The notes under the pieces were generated by a model that ran no database searches, was not told the DNA's origin, and worked only from the letters and a program-made list of their open reading frames with translations. Below, in pieces: positions 8,613-17,622 of a stretch of 64,000 nt of DNA; positions within the stretch are counted from its first letter, which is position 1, and every line of letters starts with the position of its first letter. The DNA lies in the NCBI RefSeq assembly GCF_024622195.1, contig NZ_JANKBI010000003.1:1-64000 (forward strand), written 5' to 3'. Both the position numbers and the translations under genes were made by a program. Source of the DNA: Murimonas intestini. GTDB lineage: Bacteria > Bacillota > Clostridia > Lachnospirales > Lachnospiraceae.

Positions 8613-10377
8613 CAGAGGTATGACATACCAGAAAAAACTGACGCTTATTTTTTCAGGGATAATGATAGGGACTGTATGTGTGTTTTTAATTGTGCTCTAT
8701 GCATTCCAGAAAGATAATGCAAAAAAATCTCTGTATCGTTCCGTATATGTTGAAAACCAGAAGAATGCTGCAGCTATTGGGAATATTATGGAGTCAGTCA
8801 GAGATCTGGGGGCGGCTTTGACCCTGAATGAGAAGATTTACGGTCATTTGGCACAGCTGCCTGATATAGTAGCCAGCTTTGACGTTGATTCACTGGATAT
8901 CCAGCAGGAGATTTTCAAAACTATGTTAATATCAAAGCTGGCTACCATGAATCAGATGGAATATATGCGTCTCTACTCAGTCAGCGGTAAGTGTGTGACT
9001 GTGACAAAAGAACAGTCAGCTGTGGAGGAGAGAGTTTATACTGACCAGGAATGGTACACTCCATTTTGCAGGAATAACAAAGACTTTGCTGTTTTTTTAG
9101 ATAATGACGGGGAAGGCACCAGGCTTACTTTTGTGCGTAAAGTTATGATTCCTATTCAGATGAACGTGGTCGGTTATCTGGAAGTAAAATATGATTTCTC
9201 ACACGAAGAAAAGAATATACTTGAGGCCACGGCCCTTGAGGGCAGAAGATTTTATCACATTTCCCTTGACGGCAATATATTGGTTTCAGATAATGTGCAG
9301 GAATATGGGACGCAGGCGGAATATGATACAGAGAGTTTATTGGCTTATGAAGCTGATATAGGCACACTGAGGGGGAAGAAGTATGTCCTTTCAGCGGCCC
9401 CGATTAAAAAAACGGATTTTATCCTGGTTAGCGGGACAGAATATGATACTTTTTATGAAGGACTTAAAAAAGAATACGGGCTCATGCTCATTATACTGAC
9501 GGCTGGTGTTCTATTGTCTGTTATCGTATCTATGTACGCTGCCAGGGGCCTGTCAAGAAATATCAGGAAATTGAATGCTGCAATGAGATATGCTGATAAA
9601 AATCCAGATATCCAGGTTGATATCAGGTCAGGAGATGAGATTGGCCTTCTGGGTGAATCCTTTAACAAAATGATCGTGCGGCTTAAAAGGAGCTATGAAG
9701 AGCTGTATAAGAAGGAACTGTCACTGAAAGAAGCACAGAATCTGGCGCTGCAGGCACAGATCAATCCTCATTTTCTTTATAATACTTTGGAGACGATCGA
9801 TGCGCTTTCTGTCTGCGAGAGAACGGAGGAGATAGGCAGAATCGTGCAGTCGCTATCAAGAGTATTCCGCTATGCCATGGAAGAAAAAAAGCAGGTAACG
9901 CTAAAAGAAGAGATGGATCATGTTAATGAGTATATGAATATATTGAAAATGCGGTACGAGAATAAATTTGATTATGAGATTATAATAGAAAACCAGACGG
10001 AAGAGTTTTTGATGCCCAAGATGATACTTCAGCCTCTGGCTGAAAATGCCGTTACTCACGGGATATTAAAGTCGGAAAAAAAGGGGTATGTAACGATTTC
10101 ATCATACATGGAGAGCAGTAATCTGTATATCATTGTGAAGGATGACGGCAGGGGGATGACAGAAGAGGAGAAGGCTCAGGCAGAGGACATGCTCAGGCAG
10201 AATACAGAGAAGCAGGAGGAGTCCAGGCATATTGGGGTCAAAAACATAGACAGAAGGCTAAAATTTTATTTCGGGGATTCGTATCACATGGAAATCAGCA
10301 GCAGCCTGGGAAAAGGGACTGTTGTCTCAATTATAATCGAAAAGGAGAAGAAAGATGGAAACAGCAGATTTATTTAG
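8584..10377 (+). CDS. YesM-type sensor histidine kinase
   Basis: This 597-residue membrane kinase has transmembrane helix 1 at about 19-42, an extracytoplasmic Cache-like sensor to ~298 and transmembrane helix 2 at ~299-321. HAMP follows (RNIRKLNAAMRYADKNPDI.. to ~370), then a His_kinase domain with H396 in LQAQINPHFLYNTLE, and an ATPase domain (N box LAENAVTHGI, G box KDDGRGM). This is the LytS/YesM class that pairs with AraC-type regulators. The chosen ATG has GGAGGGGAGGGCT before it; the longer frame from 8497 lies inside the regulator gene. It overlaps both neighbours, so regulator, kinase and GH78-like gene form one operon. The ligand is presumably an extracellular glycan or the sugar-loaded binding protein. 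Confidence 0.92.
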   Translation: MRTIKGWKFNRGMTYQKKLTLIFSGIMIGTVCVFLIVLYAFQKDNAKKSLYRSVYVENQKNAAAIGNIMESVRDLGAALTLNEKIYGHLAQLPDIVASFDVDSLDIQQEIFKTMLISKLATMNQMEYMRLYSVSGKCVTVTKEQSAVEERVYTDQEWYTPFCRNNKDFAVFLDNDGEGTRLTFVRKVMIPIQMNVVGYLEVKYDFSHEEKNILEATALEGRRFYHISLDGNILVSDNVQEYGTQAEYDTESLLAYEADIGTLRGKKYVLSAAPIKKTDFILVSGTEYDTFYEGLKKEYGLMLIILTAGVLLSVIVSMYAARGLSRNIRKLNAAMRYADKNPDIQVDIRSGDEIGLLGESFNKMIVRLKRSYEELYKKELSLKEAQNLALQAQINPHFLYNTLETIDALSVCERTEEIGRIVQSLSRVFRYAMEEKKQVTLKEEMDHVNEYMNILKMRYENKFDYEIIIENQTEEFLMPKMILQPLAENAVTHGILKSEKKGYVTISSYMESSNLYIIVKDDGRGMTEEEKAQAEDMLRQNTEKQEESRHIGVKNIDRRLKFYFGDSYHMEISSSLGKGTVVSIIIEKEKKDGNSRFI

Positions 10378-12736
10378 GAAGGCAAGGCCGGTCTGGGCAG
10401 AGGGACGGGAAAAGGAAATGAATATGACTATGGGATTTGTTTTGAAATTCCAGGGGCAGGGCAAAGACCTGATTTTAAGGCTGACTGGTTCCACCATTTA
10501 CCGCGTGTTTTTAAACGGTGTATTTCTGCTGCATGGCCCTGCAAGAGCAGCACACGGATACTACAGAGTTGATGAAGTCAGGATCGGGCAGGATGAGCAG
10601 CAGGAAGAGAACTGGCTGGCTGTAGAGACAGCTGGTTTTAATGTTAACAGCTATTATACACTGGATGCCCCTTCCTTTCTGCAGGCGGAGCTGTCCAGTC
10701 CGGATCAGGTGATAGGTGCTACTGTGGCAGAGGATACTGCCGCTGCATTCATACCAATGGTATTGACAGAGAGGATTCAGAAGGTACAGCGCTATAGTTT
10801 CCAGAGACCGTTTATAGAAGCTTACAGGCTGGAAGAAGAGATGCAGGGCTGGCGTACCGGGCTGCCGTGTCCGGGCTGCCGTATACTGCCTGTACAGAAT
10901 CTGGCAGTACAGGGGGAGAAGAAGCTTCTTTTGAAAGGCCTTCCGGACTGGAAATATAAGGTATGCGGTGCGAGCAGGAAAATAGGGGAGGGTACTTTTT
11001 TTATAAAAGCCGCCCATATAGAATACTGGCCTGACAGAGCGCTTCTGGAGATTGGGGATAAACTGAAGGGGTATGAAGCAGATAAGCTGGAGATCTGTGT
11101 CTCCAGGGAGATGGACAGGACGGTGACCGGTAAACTCTGCCGGGCAGAAGATAAAAGGGAGACTCTCTCAAAAGGGGAATTTGAGATCTATGACCTTGGA
11201 AGGAATACTACAGGATTTATAAAACTGCAGGCCCAGTGTACAGAGGATTCAAAGCTTTATATTGTATTTGATGAGGTACTTACAGACGGGGATGTGAGAT
11301 ATAACAGGATGTCATGTGTGAACACAATCTGCCTTTACTTAAAAAGCGGCCATTATGATTTTGAGTCTTTCCAGCCTTATACCTGCCGTTATATCAAGAT
11401 TATGGCAGCTGAGGGCAGATGCCGGGTGGAGAGGCCGCAGATAAGAGAATTAAGGAACCATACAGGTGACCATACAGTCTTTCATTCTTCTGATGAACAG
11501 TTAAACAGGATTTTTGAAGCGGCCAGGGAAACGTATGCTCAGAATGCCCTGGATGTATATATGGACTGCCCTTCAAGGGAGAGGGCCGGATGGCTCTGTG
11601 ACAGCTTTTTTACCGCAAGGGTGGAGGCAGATCTGACAGGCAGGACTGTGGTTGAAGATGCTTTTCTGGAGAATTTTCTGCTTCCTGAAGAGTTCGCGTA
11701 TCTGCCGGATGGAATGCTTCCTATGTGCTATCCAAGTGATCATTATGATGGTAATTTTATACCAAACTGGGCGCTCTGGCTGGTTCTGGAGCTGTATGAA
11801 TACAGGATGCGAAAACCGGAAGAGTGTATGACAGCCAAATTTAGAGGGAAGATAGAAAAGCTTTTTCAATATTTTGAAAAGTTTGAAAATGAGGATGGGC
11901 TTCTGGAGGATCTGGATGGCTGGATTTTCGTAGAGTGGTCCAGGGCAAATGAACTTACAGAGGGTGTGAATTATCCTTCAAATATGCTTTACAGTGCTGC
12001 TCTGAGAGCGGCAGGAAGCATGTATGGAGAAGAGGAGTGGGTCGGAAAAGGCCGGAGGCTGGCTGATAAAATCAGAGAACAGTCCTTTGACGGAAAATTC
12101 TTCAGGGATCAGGCTGTACGTTTAGAAAAGGAGGGACAGGGAAGACTTGTGGTGCTTCCTGAATCAACGGAGGTATGCCAGTATTATGCCTTCTTCTTTA
12201 TGACAGCTGATAAAGACTCATATCCTGAACTGTTTCAATGCCTTATCCAGGACTTTGGACCTGACAGAAATACAGACACTGTGTGGAAAGAGGTGGGAGC
12301 GGCTAATGCTTTTATAGGCAATTATCTGCGTGTAGAACTGCTTTCCAGGTACGGCCTGGTTGGGCAGATACTGGAGGAGACAAAGGAATTTTTTGACTAT
12401 ATGGTATTGCGGACAGGTACTTTGTGGGAGAACACGACTGCCCATGCCAGCTGCAATCATGGTTTTGCGTCACATGTGATACACAGCTATCTCAGAGATC
12501 TCTGCGGGATCAGTGAAGTGGACAGACAGAATCATATCATCAGCTTCAGGCTTTCTGATACGGGTCTGGAGAAATGTGAGTGCAGGATCCCTGTGGGAGG
12601 TCAGTGGCTGTATGCAGGCATAACGGCGGAAAATGGGAATCGTATTCTGCGGGTGAGACTTCCGGAAGGTTTCACAGCCAGCATAAAAGATGAAAGCTTT
12701 CGGCCATGTGAAGTGATATATCTGGATCAGGATTAA
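10355..12736 (+). CDS. GH78-like alpha-L-rhamnosidase
   Basis: This is a 793-residue cytoplasmic enzyme without a signal peptide. Beta-sandwich domains (1-~375, including the jelly-roll LGRNTTGFIKLQAQ..) are followed by an (alpha/alpha)6 barrel starting near 378. The barrel carries the hallmark MDCPSRERAGWLCDSF (403-418) in which the Asp and Arg/Glu line the active site, then a C-terminal beta domain. The layout is that of GH78 alpha-L-rhamnosidases, which hydrolyse terminal rhamnose with inversion. The gene starts 22 bp inside the kinase gene with AAAAGGAGAAG ahead of it. Together with the GH123-like enzyme it suggests a substrate carrying deoxyhexose and N-acetylhexosamine. A GH78-related specificity other than rhamnose cannot be excluded. 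Confidence 0.85.
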   Translation: METADLFRKARPVWAEGREKEMNMTMGFVLKFQGQGKDLILRLTGSTIYRVFLNGVFLLHGPARAAHGYYRVDEVRIGQDEQQEENWLAVETAGFNVNSYYTLDAPSFLQAELSSPDQVIGATVAEDTAAAFIPMVLTERIQKVQRYSFQRPFIEAYRLEEEMQGWRTGLPCPGCRILPVQNLAVQGEKKLLLKGLPDWKYKVCGASRKIGEGTFFIKAAHIEYWPDRALLEIGDKLKGYEADKLEICVSREMDRTVTGKLCRAEDKRETLSKGEFEIYDLGRNTTGFIKLQAQCTEDSKLYIVFDEVLTDGDVRYNRMSCVNTICLYLKSGHYDFESFQPYTCRYIKIMAAEGRCRVERPQIRELRNHTGDHTVFHSSDEQLNRIFEAARETYAQNALDVYMDCPSRERAGWLCDSFFTARVEADLTGRTVVEDAFLENFLLPEEFAYLPDGMLPMCYPSDHYDGNFIPNWALWLVLELYEYRMRKPEECMTAKFRGKIEKLFQYFEKFENEDGLLEDLDGWIFVEWSRANELTEGVNYPSNMLYSAALRAAGSMYGEEEWVGKGRRLADKIREQSFDGKFFRDQAVRLEKEGQGRLVVLPESTEVCQYYAFFFMTADKDSYPELFQCLIQDFGPDRNTDTVWKEVGAANAFIGNYLRVELLSRYGLVGQILEETKEFFDYMVLRTGTLWENTTAHASCNHGFASHVIHSYLRDLCGISEVDRQNHIISFRLSDTGLEKCECRIPVGGQWLYAGITAENGNRILRVRLPEGFTASIKDESFRPCEVIYLDQD

Positions 12737-12754
12737 TTGACCGGCAGTTCTCTT

Positions 12755-12795
12755 AATGCAACGATTGTGTACATTGTATGCGACGTTATTGCATT
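12755..12795 (+). promoter_or_regulatory. Candidate operator upstream of the sugar-binding protein
   Basis: AATGCAA-CG (12755-12763) and CG-TT-A-TTGCATT (12784-12795) form an interrupted inverted repeat. Its left half contains GCAACGATTGTGTA, a near copy of 7012-7025. A possible -10 box TATACT is at 12817-12822, about 20 bp after the repeat, a position suited to an activator. The likely binder is the AraC-type regulator encoded at 7122. Confidence 0.4.
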
Positions 12796-12879
12796 TTATG
12801 TGCTCCTTTAGTCTGGTATACTGACATCATAAAAAAAAGACACATATACAGAAGGATGTGTCAGGAGAGGAGAATTCTT

Positions 12880-14169
12880 ATGTTTAAAAAAATGACAGGA
12901 GCAATCTGCGGGCTGATGGCCGGAGCTATGGTATTGGGAGGGGTTATAAATGCCCCCTTTATAGCAGAGGCATCAGAAGGGGAGGAAGTTACTCTGCGCT
13001 TTCTTGGATGGAAGACAGGAAAAGAGGAGGGAGCGCTGCCGGAAATCATCAAAGGATTTGAAAAAGAGAACCCGGGTGTTAAGATTGAGTATGAGGCAAT
13101 TCCAACTACGAATAATTATAATGATGTATTAAATACCAGGCTGTCTACCGGTGAAGGATCAGATATATATATGGTGAGTGATTCCATGCTGAGAAGCTGT
13201 GTAAAGAATGGTTATGCAGAAGATCTCTCAGATATAGACTTTGCAGGAGAATACCAGGATAATGTTAAAAAGCTGCTTTCGCCTGATGGAAAATTTTCTG
13301 CCATACCGATTGAAGAAGCAGGTATCGGAATGATTGTGAACATGGATGTACTCAGGGCAGCAGGCGTGGAAACGCTGCCGCAGACATGGAGCCAGCTGAC
13401 AGATGCATGTGAGAAGGTAAAAGAAAACGGCGGCACTCCATTTATTATGGGGAATAAAACAGGCTGGAGCGGAGCTATTATCATGTGCTACGGCAAGTAT
13501 ACAGAGTTTATGGAATATGATAATGACATCTACACAAAAGTCTTAAATGGTGAAAAGACCATGGGAGATATGTACGGCAAATATTTTGAGAAGTACTCCG
13601 AGCTGATAGAAAAGGGATATACAAATGGGCAGGAATCTCTGGGAATGGAGTTTAATGAAGGAGCTGTCACAGAGTTTGTAAAAGGGAATTCTGCATTTTT
13701 GATGGCAGGTACATGGATGATTGGTGAAGTGAGCGAAGCCTTAGGCGGCGCGGAAACTGTATTTACAGCATTTCCAATCAATGATGAGGAGCCGCTTGTT
13801 GCGCAGTGTTCTCTCAGTACGGCGCTGGCGGTTAACTCAGAGTCAGAACATAAAGACTTAGCAATTAAATTCCTGCAGTATTTTAATGACAATGAGAATT
13901 TGAAATTATATGTAGAAAGCCAGAATGCCTTTTCACCTCTTATAGGAGGAACCAGCATGTCTCTTCCAGAAGCAGAGCCATTTGCAGAATCGCTGGCTGC
14001 CAACAATGTAACAGTTGGCTGTGAGATACCTCAGGAGTTTACTGTTGATGAATGGACATTTGTCACAAAAGCCGCACAGTCTCTCACCTTGCAGGAAGTA
14101 ACACCGGAAGAACTCAATGAGCAGTTTAACGCAGAATTTGATAAGGCAATGATGCTGCAGGGAAATTAA
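12880..14169 (+). CDS. ABC sugar transporter, extracellular solute-binding protein
   Basis: This is a 429-residue family 1 solute-binding protein for carbohydrates. The mature part starts after a hydrophobic signal (MFKKMTGAICGLMAGAMVLGG) and shows the family pattern VTLRFLGWKTGKE.., PEIIKGFEKENPGVKIEYEAIPT, and a C-terminal EFDKAMM helix. The chosen ATG follows AGGAGAGGAG; the longer frame to 12778 has no ribosome site. Unusually for a Firmicute the signal peptide has no lipobox Cys; cleavage after FIAEA by signal peptidase I is suggested, leaving a non-lipidated protein. It is followed by two permease genes; the ATPase is absent, so a shared MsmX-type ATPase is expected. Confidence 0.92.
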   Translation: MFKKMTGAICGLMAGAMVLGGVINAPFIAEASEGEEVTLRFLGWKTGKEEGALPEIIKGFEKENPGVKIEYEAIPTTNNYNDVLNTRLSTGEGSDIYMVSDSMLRSCVKNGYAEDLSDIDFAGEYQDNVKKLLSPDGKFSAIPIEEAGIGMIVNMDVLRAAGVETLPQTWSQLTDACEKVKENGGTPFIMGNKTGWSGAIIMCYGKYTEFMEYDNDIYTKVLNGEKTMGDMYGKYFEKYSELIEKGYTNGQESLGMEFNEGAVTEFVKGNSAFLMAGTWMIGEVSEALGGAETVFTAFPINDEEPLVAQCSLSTALAVNSESEHKDLAIKFLQYFNDNENLKLYVESQNAFSPLIGGTSMSLPEAEPFAESLAANNVTVGCEIPQEFTVDEWTFVTKAAQSLTLQEVTPEELNEQFNAEFDKAMMLQGN

Positions 14170-14231
14170 TCAGGCAGCGCGGGAATGCAGGTACAGAATG
14201 CAGGGTTATCTGCATAGATTTAAAAGAATCA

Positions 14232-14266
14232 GGCGGGAGGAAGGAAGAAATAACTTTCGTCCCGCC
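14232..14266 (+). terminator. Hairpin between binding-protein and permease genes
   Basis: GGCGGGA (14232-14238) pairs with TCCCGCC (14260-14266). The following ATTATT is a poor T-run, so partial termination or 3'-end protection of the binding-protein mRNA is more likely than a full stop. Such hairpins commonly raise binding protein over permease output. Confidence 0.5.
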
Positions 14267-14312
14267 ATTATTGCGCTCATTTTGAGGCATTTATGTGTTA
14301 GGAGATGATAAA

Positions 14313-15230
14313 ATGAATACAGCTGCAAAGAAAAAAAACAGCAGATTTCCAGGTAATATAGCTAATGGAAAGTTAGCTCCCTATCTTATTATGGTCCTGC
14401 CGCTGTTTACCGCATACATAGTACTTACGGTACTTCCAACGCTTACCACAGTGTTTTTCAGCTTTACTGATTTCGATGGAATGAGCATAACGGATTTTCA
14501 TTTCATGGGAGGAAAAAATTATAAGGTTGCAGCCATTGACCCTTCCTTTTGGATTTCATTAAAAAATACTGTGATTTATGCAGTGGCGGTTACACTTATA
14601 CAGAATTTTTTCGGCCTTCTTCTTGCAGTAGGACTGTGTAAGAAAATGAAGAGTGCAAATGTACTGCGCACATTACTTTTTACTCCGGCAATAATCAGCA
14701 CGATAGTTATATCGTATGCATTTACGTATATTTATGATACAAACGGACTTGTGAATATGATCCTGGATTTCTTACATCTGGGGCAGTTTAAGAAAACATG
14801 GCTGGGGGAACCAAATCTGGCTCTTGTATGTGTTGCCATTTCTAATATATGGAGATTCCTGGGATATTCTGCTGTCATATTTATTGCAAATATGCAGAGT
14901 ATTTCCGCGGACCTGACGGAAGCGGCATCTATTGACGGCGCAGGGGGATTCCAGAGATTCCGCTATATAACCTTCCCGCTGCTGGCCCCATCTGTCACAA
15001 TCAACCTTACATTGTCTTTCATAGGGTGTCTGAAGGTCTTTGATACGGTATATACTATGACAAACGGAGGACCCGGAAACCATTCAGAGGTAGTAGGTAC
15101 TTATATCCTGAAGCTTCAGGGACAGAATCTGAATGGCTATGCATGTGCAGTGGCGGTCATACTGACTTTGATTATCATAGGGCTGAACTTGATCACGTTT
15201 CCATATTTGAAGAAGAGGGAGGATATCTGA
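14313..15230 (+). CDS. ABC sugar transporter permease (MalF-like)
   Basis: This 305-residue integral membrane protein has six predicted helices and the EAA loop (LTEAASIDGAGGFQRFRYITFPLLAPS) that docks the ATPase. It belongs to the MalF/UgpA class of carbohydrate importers. ATG 14313 has TTAGGAG upstream; the GTG at 14295 is less likely. The stop codon overlaps the start of the next permease (TGATG). With the binding protein and second permease it would import the glycan fragments cleaved by the GH123- and GH78-like enzymes. Confidence 0.93.
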   Translation: MNTAAKKKNSRFPGNIANGKLAPYLIMVLPLFTAYIVLTVLPTLTTVFFSFTDFDGMSITDFHFMGGKNYKVAAIDPSFWISLKNTVIYAVAVTLIQNFFGLLLAVGLCKKMKSANVLRTLLFTPAIISTIVISYAFTYIYDTNGLVNMILDFLHLGQFKKTWLGEPNLALVCVAISNIWRFLGYSAVIFIANMQSISADLTEAASIDGAGGFQRFRYITFPLLAPSVTINLTLSFIGCLKVFDTVYTMTNGGPGNHSEVVGTYILKLQGQNLNGYACAVAVILTLIIIGLNLITFPYLKKREDI

Positions 15231-16063
15231 TGAAGGTGAAAAAAATAAGAGGATATTGTTTTGAGATATTCATGATTCTGCTGGTACTCCTATTATTCTA
15301 CCCGGTTATCTTGATTTTTCTCATGTCTGTCAAATCAGATATGGAAATGATCGTATCTCCATTGTCATTTCCACAGGTTTTCCAGTTTGAAAATTACAAA
15401 TATGCTTTTGAGCAGATGGATTTCTTCAGAGCATTTGGAAATTCTCTGCTCATCACTTCCAGCTCCACGATTATCGGCACAGTTATCTACTGTATGGCAG
15501 GTTATGCAATTGTCAGGGCTAAGTCACACAGGCGCCTGTTCCAGACGATGTATGTACTGTTTCTGCTGGGGCTTGTACTTCCGGCGCAGAGCACTCTGAT
15601 TCCGCTGCTTTACCTGTACAAAAGCCTGGGACTTATGAATACCTACAGAGGCATCAGTCTGTTGTATATAGCAGGAGGAGCAGCTTTCAGCATTTTTCTG
15701 ATAACTGGCTTTATCAATACGGTGCCGATCGCTCTGGAGGAGGCGGCAGCGCTGGACGGGTGCACCGCTTTCGGAATCTTTTTCAAGATTGTCTTTCCGC
15801 TGCTCAAGCCTATAATCTGTACGTTGGTCATCATCAATGCAGTCAATATCTGGAATGATTTTTTCACTCCTCTTATGTTCATGTCAGGTAAAGCAGGCAG
15901 GACTATTATCATGGCTGTCTATATGTTCAAGGGTCAGTATCAGACACAATGGAACGTATTATTTGCAGGCCTGGTTCTGGCAACACTGCCTATGATGCTT
16001 GTCTATTTTGCATTGCAGAGATATATGATCGACGGCATGACAGCAGGCGCGGTGAAATCATGA
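15230..16063 (+). CDS. ABC sugar transporter permease (MalG-like)
   Basis: This 277-residue protein has six predicted membrane helices and an EAA motif (EEAAALDGCTAFGIFFKIVFPLLKPI), the MalG/UgpE-type partner of the previous permease. The start is fixed by the one-base TGATG overlap and AGAGGGAGGAT upstream. The usual C-terminal end (RYMIDGMTAGAVKS) is intact. It closes the import operon; the next gene has its own ribosome site after a 141-bp gap. Confidence 0.93.
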   Translation: MKVKKIRGYCFEIFMILLVLLLFYPVILIFLMSVKSDMEMIVSPLSFPQVFQFENYKYAFEQMDFFRAFGNSLLITSSSTIIGTVIYCMAGYAIVRAKSHRRLFQTMYVLFLLGLVLPAQSTLIPLLYLYKSLGLMNTYRGISLLYIAGGAAFSIFLITGFINTVPIALEEAAALDGCTAFGIFFKIVFPLLKPIICTLVIINAVNIWNDFFTPLMFMSGKAGRTIIMAVYMFKGQYQTQWNVLFAGLVLATLPMMLVYFALQRYMIDGMTAGAVKS

Positions 16064-16204
16064 CAGATATTACAGGTCAGAAAGCTGAACGGTAAAAGAA
16101 AGATTCGAAATTTTCAAAATATTTATGGAAAATATATCCGATATATAGTAATATAATCTTATCTGAAAACTTGCACGACAATACAGAAGATAGGAGGTTC
16201 TTAT

Positions 16205-16843
16205 ATGGAGGAAGGCATTAAGATTTATTCCAGGGCGGACAATCTTGTATCAATGAGGATATACAGCGGCCATTTTGCCACACCACATTCTCATATTAAT
16301 TATTTTATTGATATGACAAATCTGAAGGCAAGGCAGAATGAAGCGGAGGCTGCAGCCAGGGTCCTGGCGGCGAGATACAGCGCATCAACTGTGGTGGACA
16401 CCATCATCTGCATGGACGGGTGTGAGATCATAGGCGCTTACCTGGCCCAGGATCTTTCCCAGGTGGGTACGCTGTCCATGAACATGCATAAGACTATCTA
16501 TATCGCAGCGCCTGAGGCTGCACCGGGCGGACAGCTGATCTTCAGGGAGAATATGCAGCATATGATAAGGGATAAGAATGTGGTTCTGCTGTTTGCTTCT
16601 GCCACAACCGGTGAGACGATCAAGAGCAGTCTGGAGTGCGTTCTGTATTATGGAGGCAGGATCAGCGGTATTGCTTCTATTTTCAGTGCGATCACAAAGA
16701 TTGGCGGACTTGAAGTGAATTCTATATTTACCGAAAAAGATATTCCTGATTACAAAACTTATCCGGCAGCCTCCTGTCCTATGTGCAGAGAAGGAAGAAA
16801 GCTGGATGCAATGGTGAATAATTACGGTTATTCCAAACTATAG
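16205..16843 (+). CDS. Phosphoribosyltransferase-like protein
   Basis: This 212-residue protein of type I phosphoribosyltransferase fold is often labelled orotate phosphoribosyltransferase-like. The region expected to bind PRPP reads NVVLLFASATTGETIKSSLE (about 125-144). It keeps the TTG(E/G)T turn but lacks the two acidic residues (DD/ED) that normally precede it. A flexible-loop-like segment and a C-terminal PMCREGRKLDAM add a CxxC-like pair (SCPMC). RBS AGGAGG precedes the ATG. It is separated from hisH by a strong terminator, so it is probably monocistronic. True PRTase activity is doubtful from the acidic-residue loss. Confidence 0.6.
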   Translation: MEEGIKIYSRADNLVSMRIYSGHFATPHSHINYFIDMTNLKARQNEAEAAARVLAARYSASTVVDTIICMDGCEIIGAYLAQDLSQVGTLSMNMHKTIYIAAPEAAPGGQLIFRENMQHMIRDKNVVLLFASATTGETIKSSLECVLYYGGRISGIASIFSAITKIGGLEVNSIFTEKDIPDYKTYPAASCPMCREGRKLDAMVNNYGYSKL

Positions 16844-16883
16844 TAAATTATTGTGAATCACAATCAGATATGATAGAATAAAA

Positions 16884-16924
16884 GGGAATGCTGCAGAGAA
16901 GCTGTCTTTGCGGTGTTCCCTTTT
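16884..16924 (+). terminator. Strong intrinsic terminator
   Basis: GGGAATGCTGCAGAG (16884-16898) pairs along 15 bp, with several G-T pairs, to CTTTGCGGTGTTCCC (16906-16920), followed by TTTT. It separates the PRTase-like gene from hisH. Confidence 0.85.
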
Positions 16925-17001
16925 GAAGCTTATGCGGGCAGCGAGAGAAATGCGCACAGCGTGTTTTTGCCTGTTGTCAAATACAGACATGGAGGCATGA
17001 A

Positions 17002-17622
17002 ATGATTGCGATTATTGATTATGATGCGGGAAATTTAAAGAGTGTGGAGAAGGCGCTTCATTATCTGGGCCAGGAGAGTATCATTACAAGAGACAGGGAT
17101 GAGATCCTGGGCGCTGATAAAGTAATACTTCCGGGGGTAGGTTCCTTCGGGGATGCCATGGGAAAAATCAGGGATTATGGACTTGAAGAAGTGATACATC
17201 AGGTTGTGGAGAAGGATATTCCTTTTTTGGGGATCTGCCTTGGACTGCAGCTGATGTTTGAGAGCAGTGAGGAAAGCCCCGGCGTGAGCGGGCTGGGCAT
17301 CCTGAAGGGCAGGATACTGCGGATACCGGATAAGGAGGGGCTGAAGATACCTCATATAGGCTGGAATTCGCTTCATCTGACGAATAACGGCAGGCTGTTT
17401 GAGGGGCTGGAAGAAAATTCATATGTTTATTTTGTCCACTCCTATTATCTGAAAGCTGAAGAGCCGGAAATAGTAAAGGCGTCAGCCTGGTACGGGACAG
17501 ACATCCACGCCTCAGTGGAAAAGGGAAATATCTTTGCATGCCAGTTCCATCCGGAAAAGAGCAGTGATGTGGGGCTGCATATTCTGAAGAATTTTGCTGA
17601 GCTTGGAAAGGAGGAGGGTTAG
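17002..17622 (+). CDS. hisH: Imidazole glycerol phosphate synthase subunit HisH
   Basis: This 206-residue class I glutamine amidotransferase supplies ammonia to HisF in histidine synthesis. The catalytic triad is visible: nucleophile C79 in FLGICLGLQLMFE, and H183/E185 in QFHPEKSS. Motifs LPGVGSFGDAM and VYFVHSYY are intact and length is normal. The stop codon is directly followed by the hisF start. Only hisH and hisF are here; the remaining his genes are not adjacent. RBS ATGGAGGCATGAA precedes the ATG. Confidence 0.97.
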   Translation: MIAIIDYDAGNLKSVEKALHYLGQESIITRDRDEILGADKVILPGVGSFGDAMGKIRDYGLEEVIHQVVEKDIPFLGICLGLQLMFESSEESPGVSGLGILKGRILRIPDKEGLKIPHIGWNSLHLTNNGRLFEGLEENSYVYFVHSYYLKAEEPEIVKASAWYGTDIHASVEKGNIFACQFHPEKSSDVGLHILKNFAELGKEEG

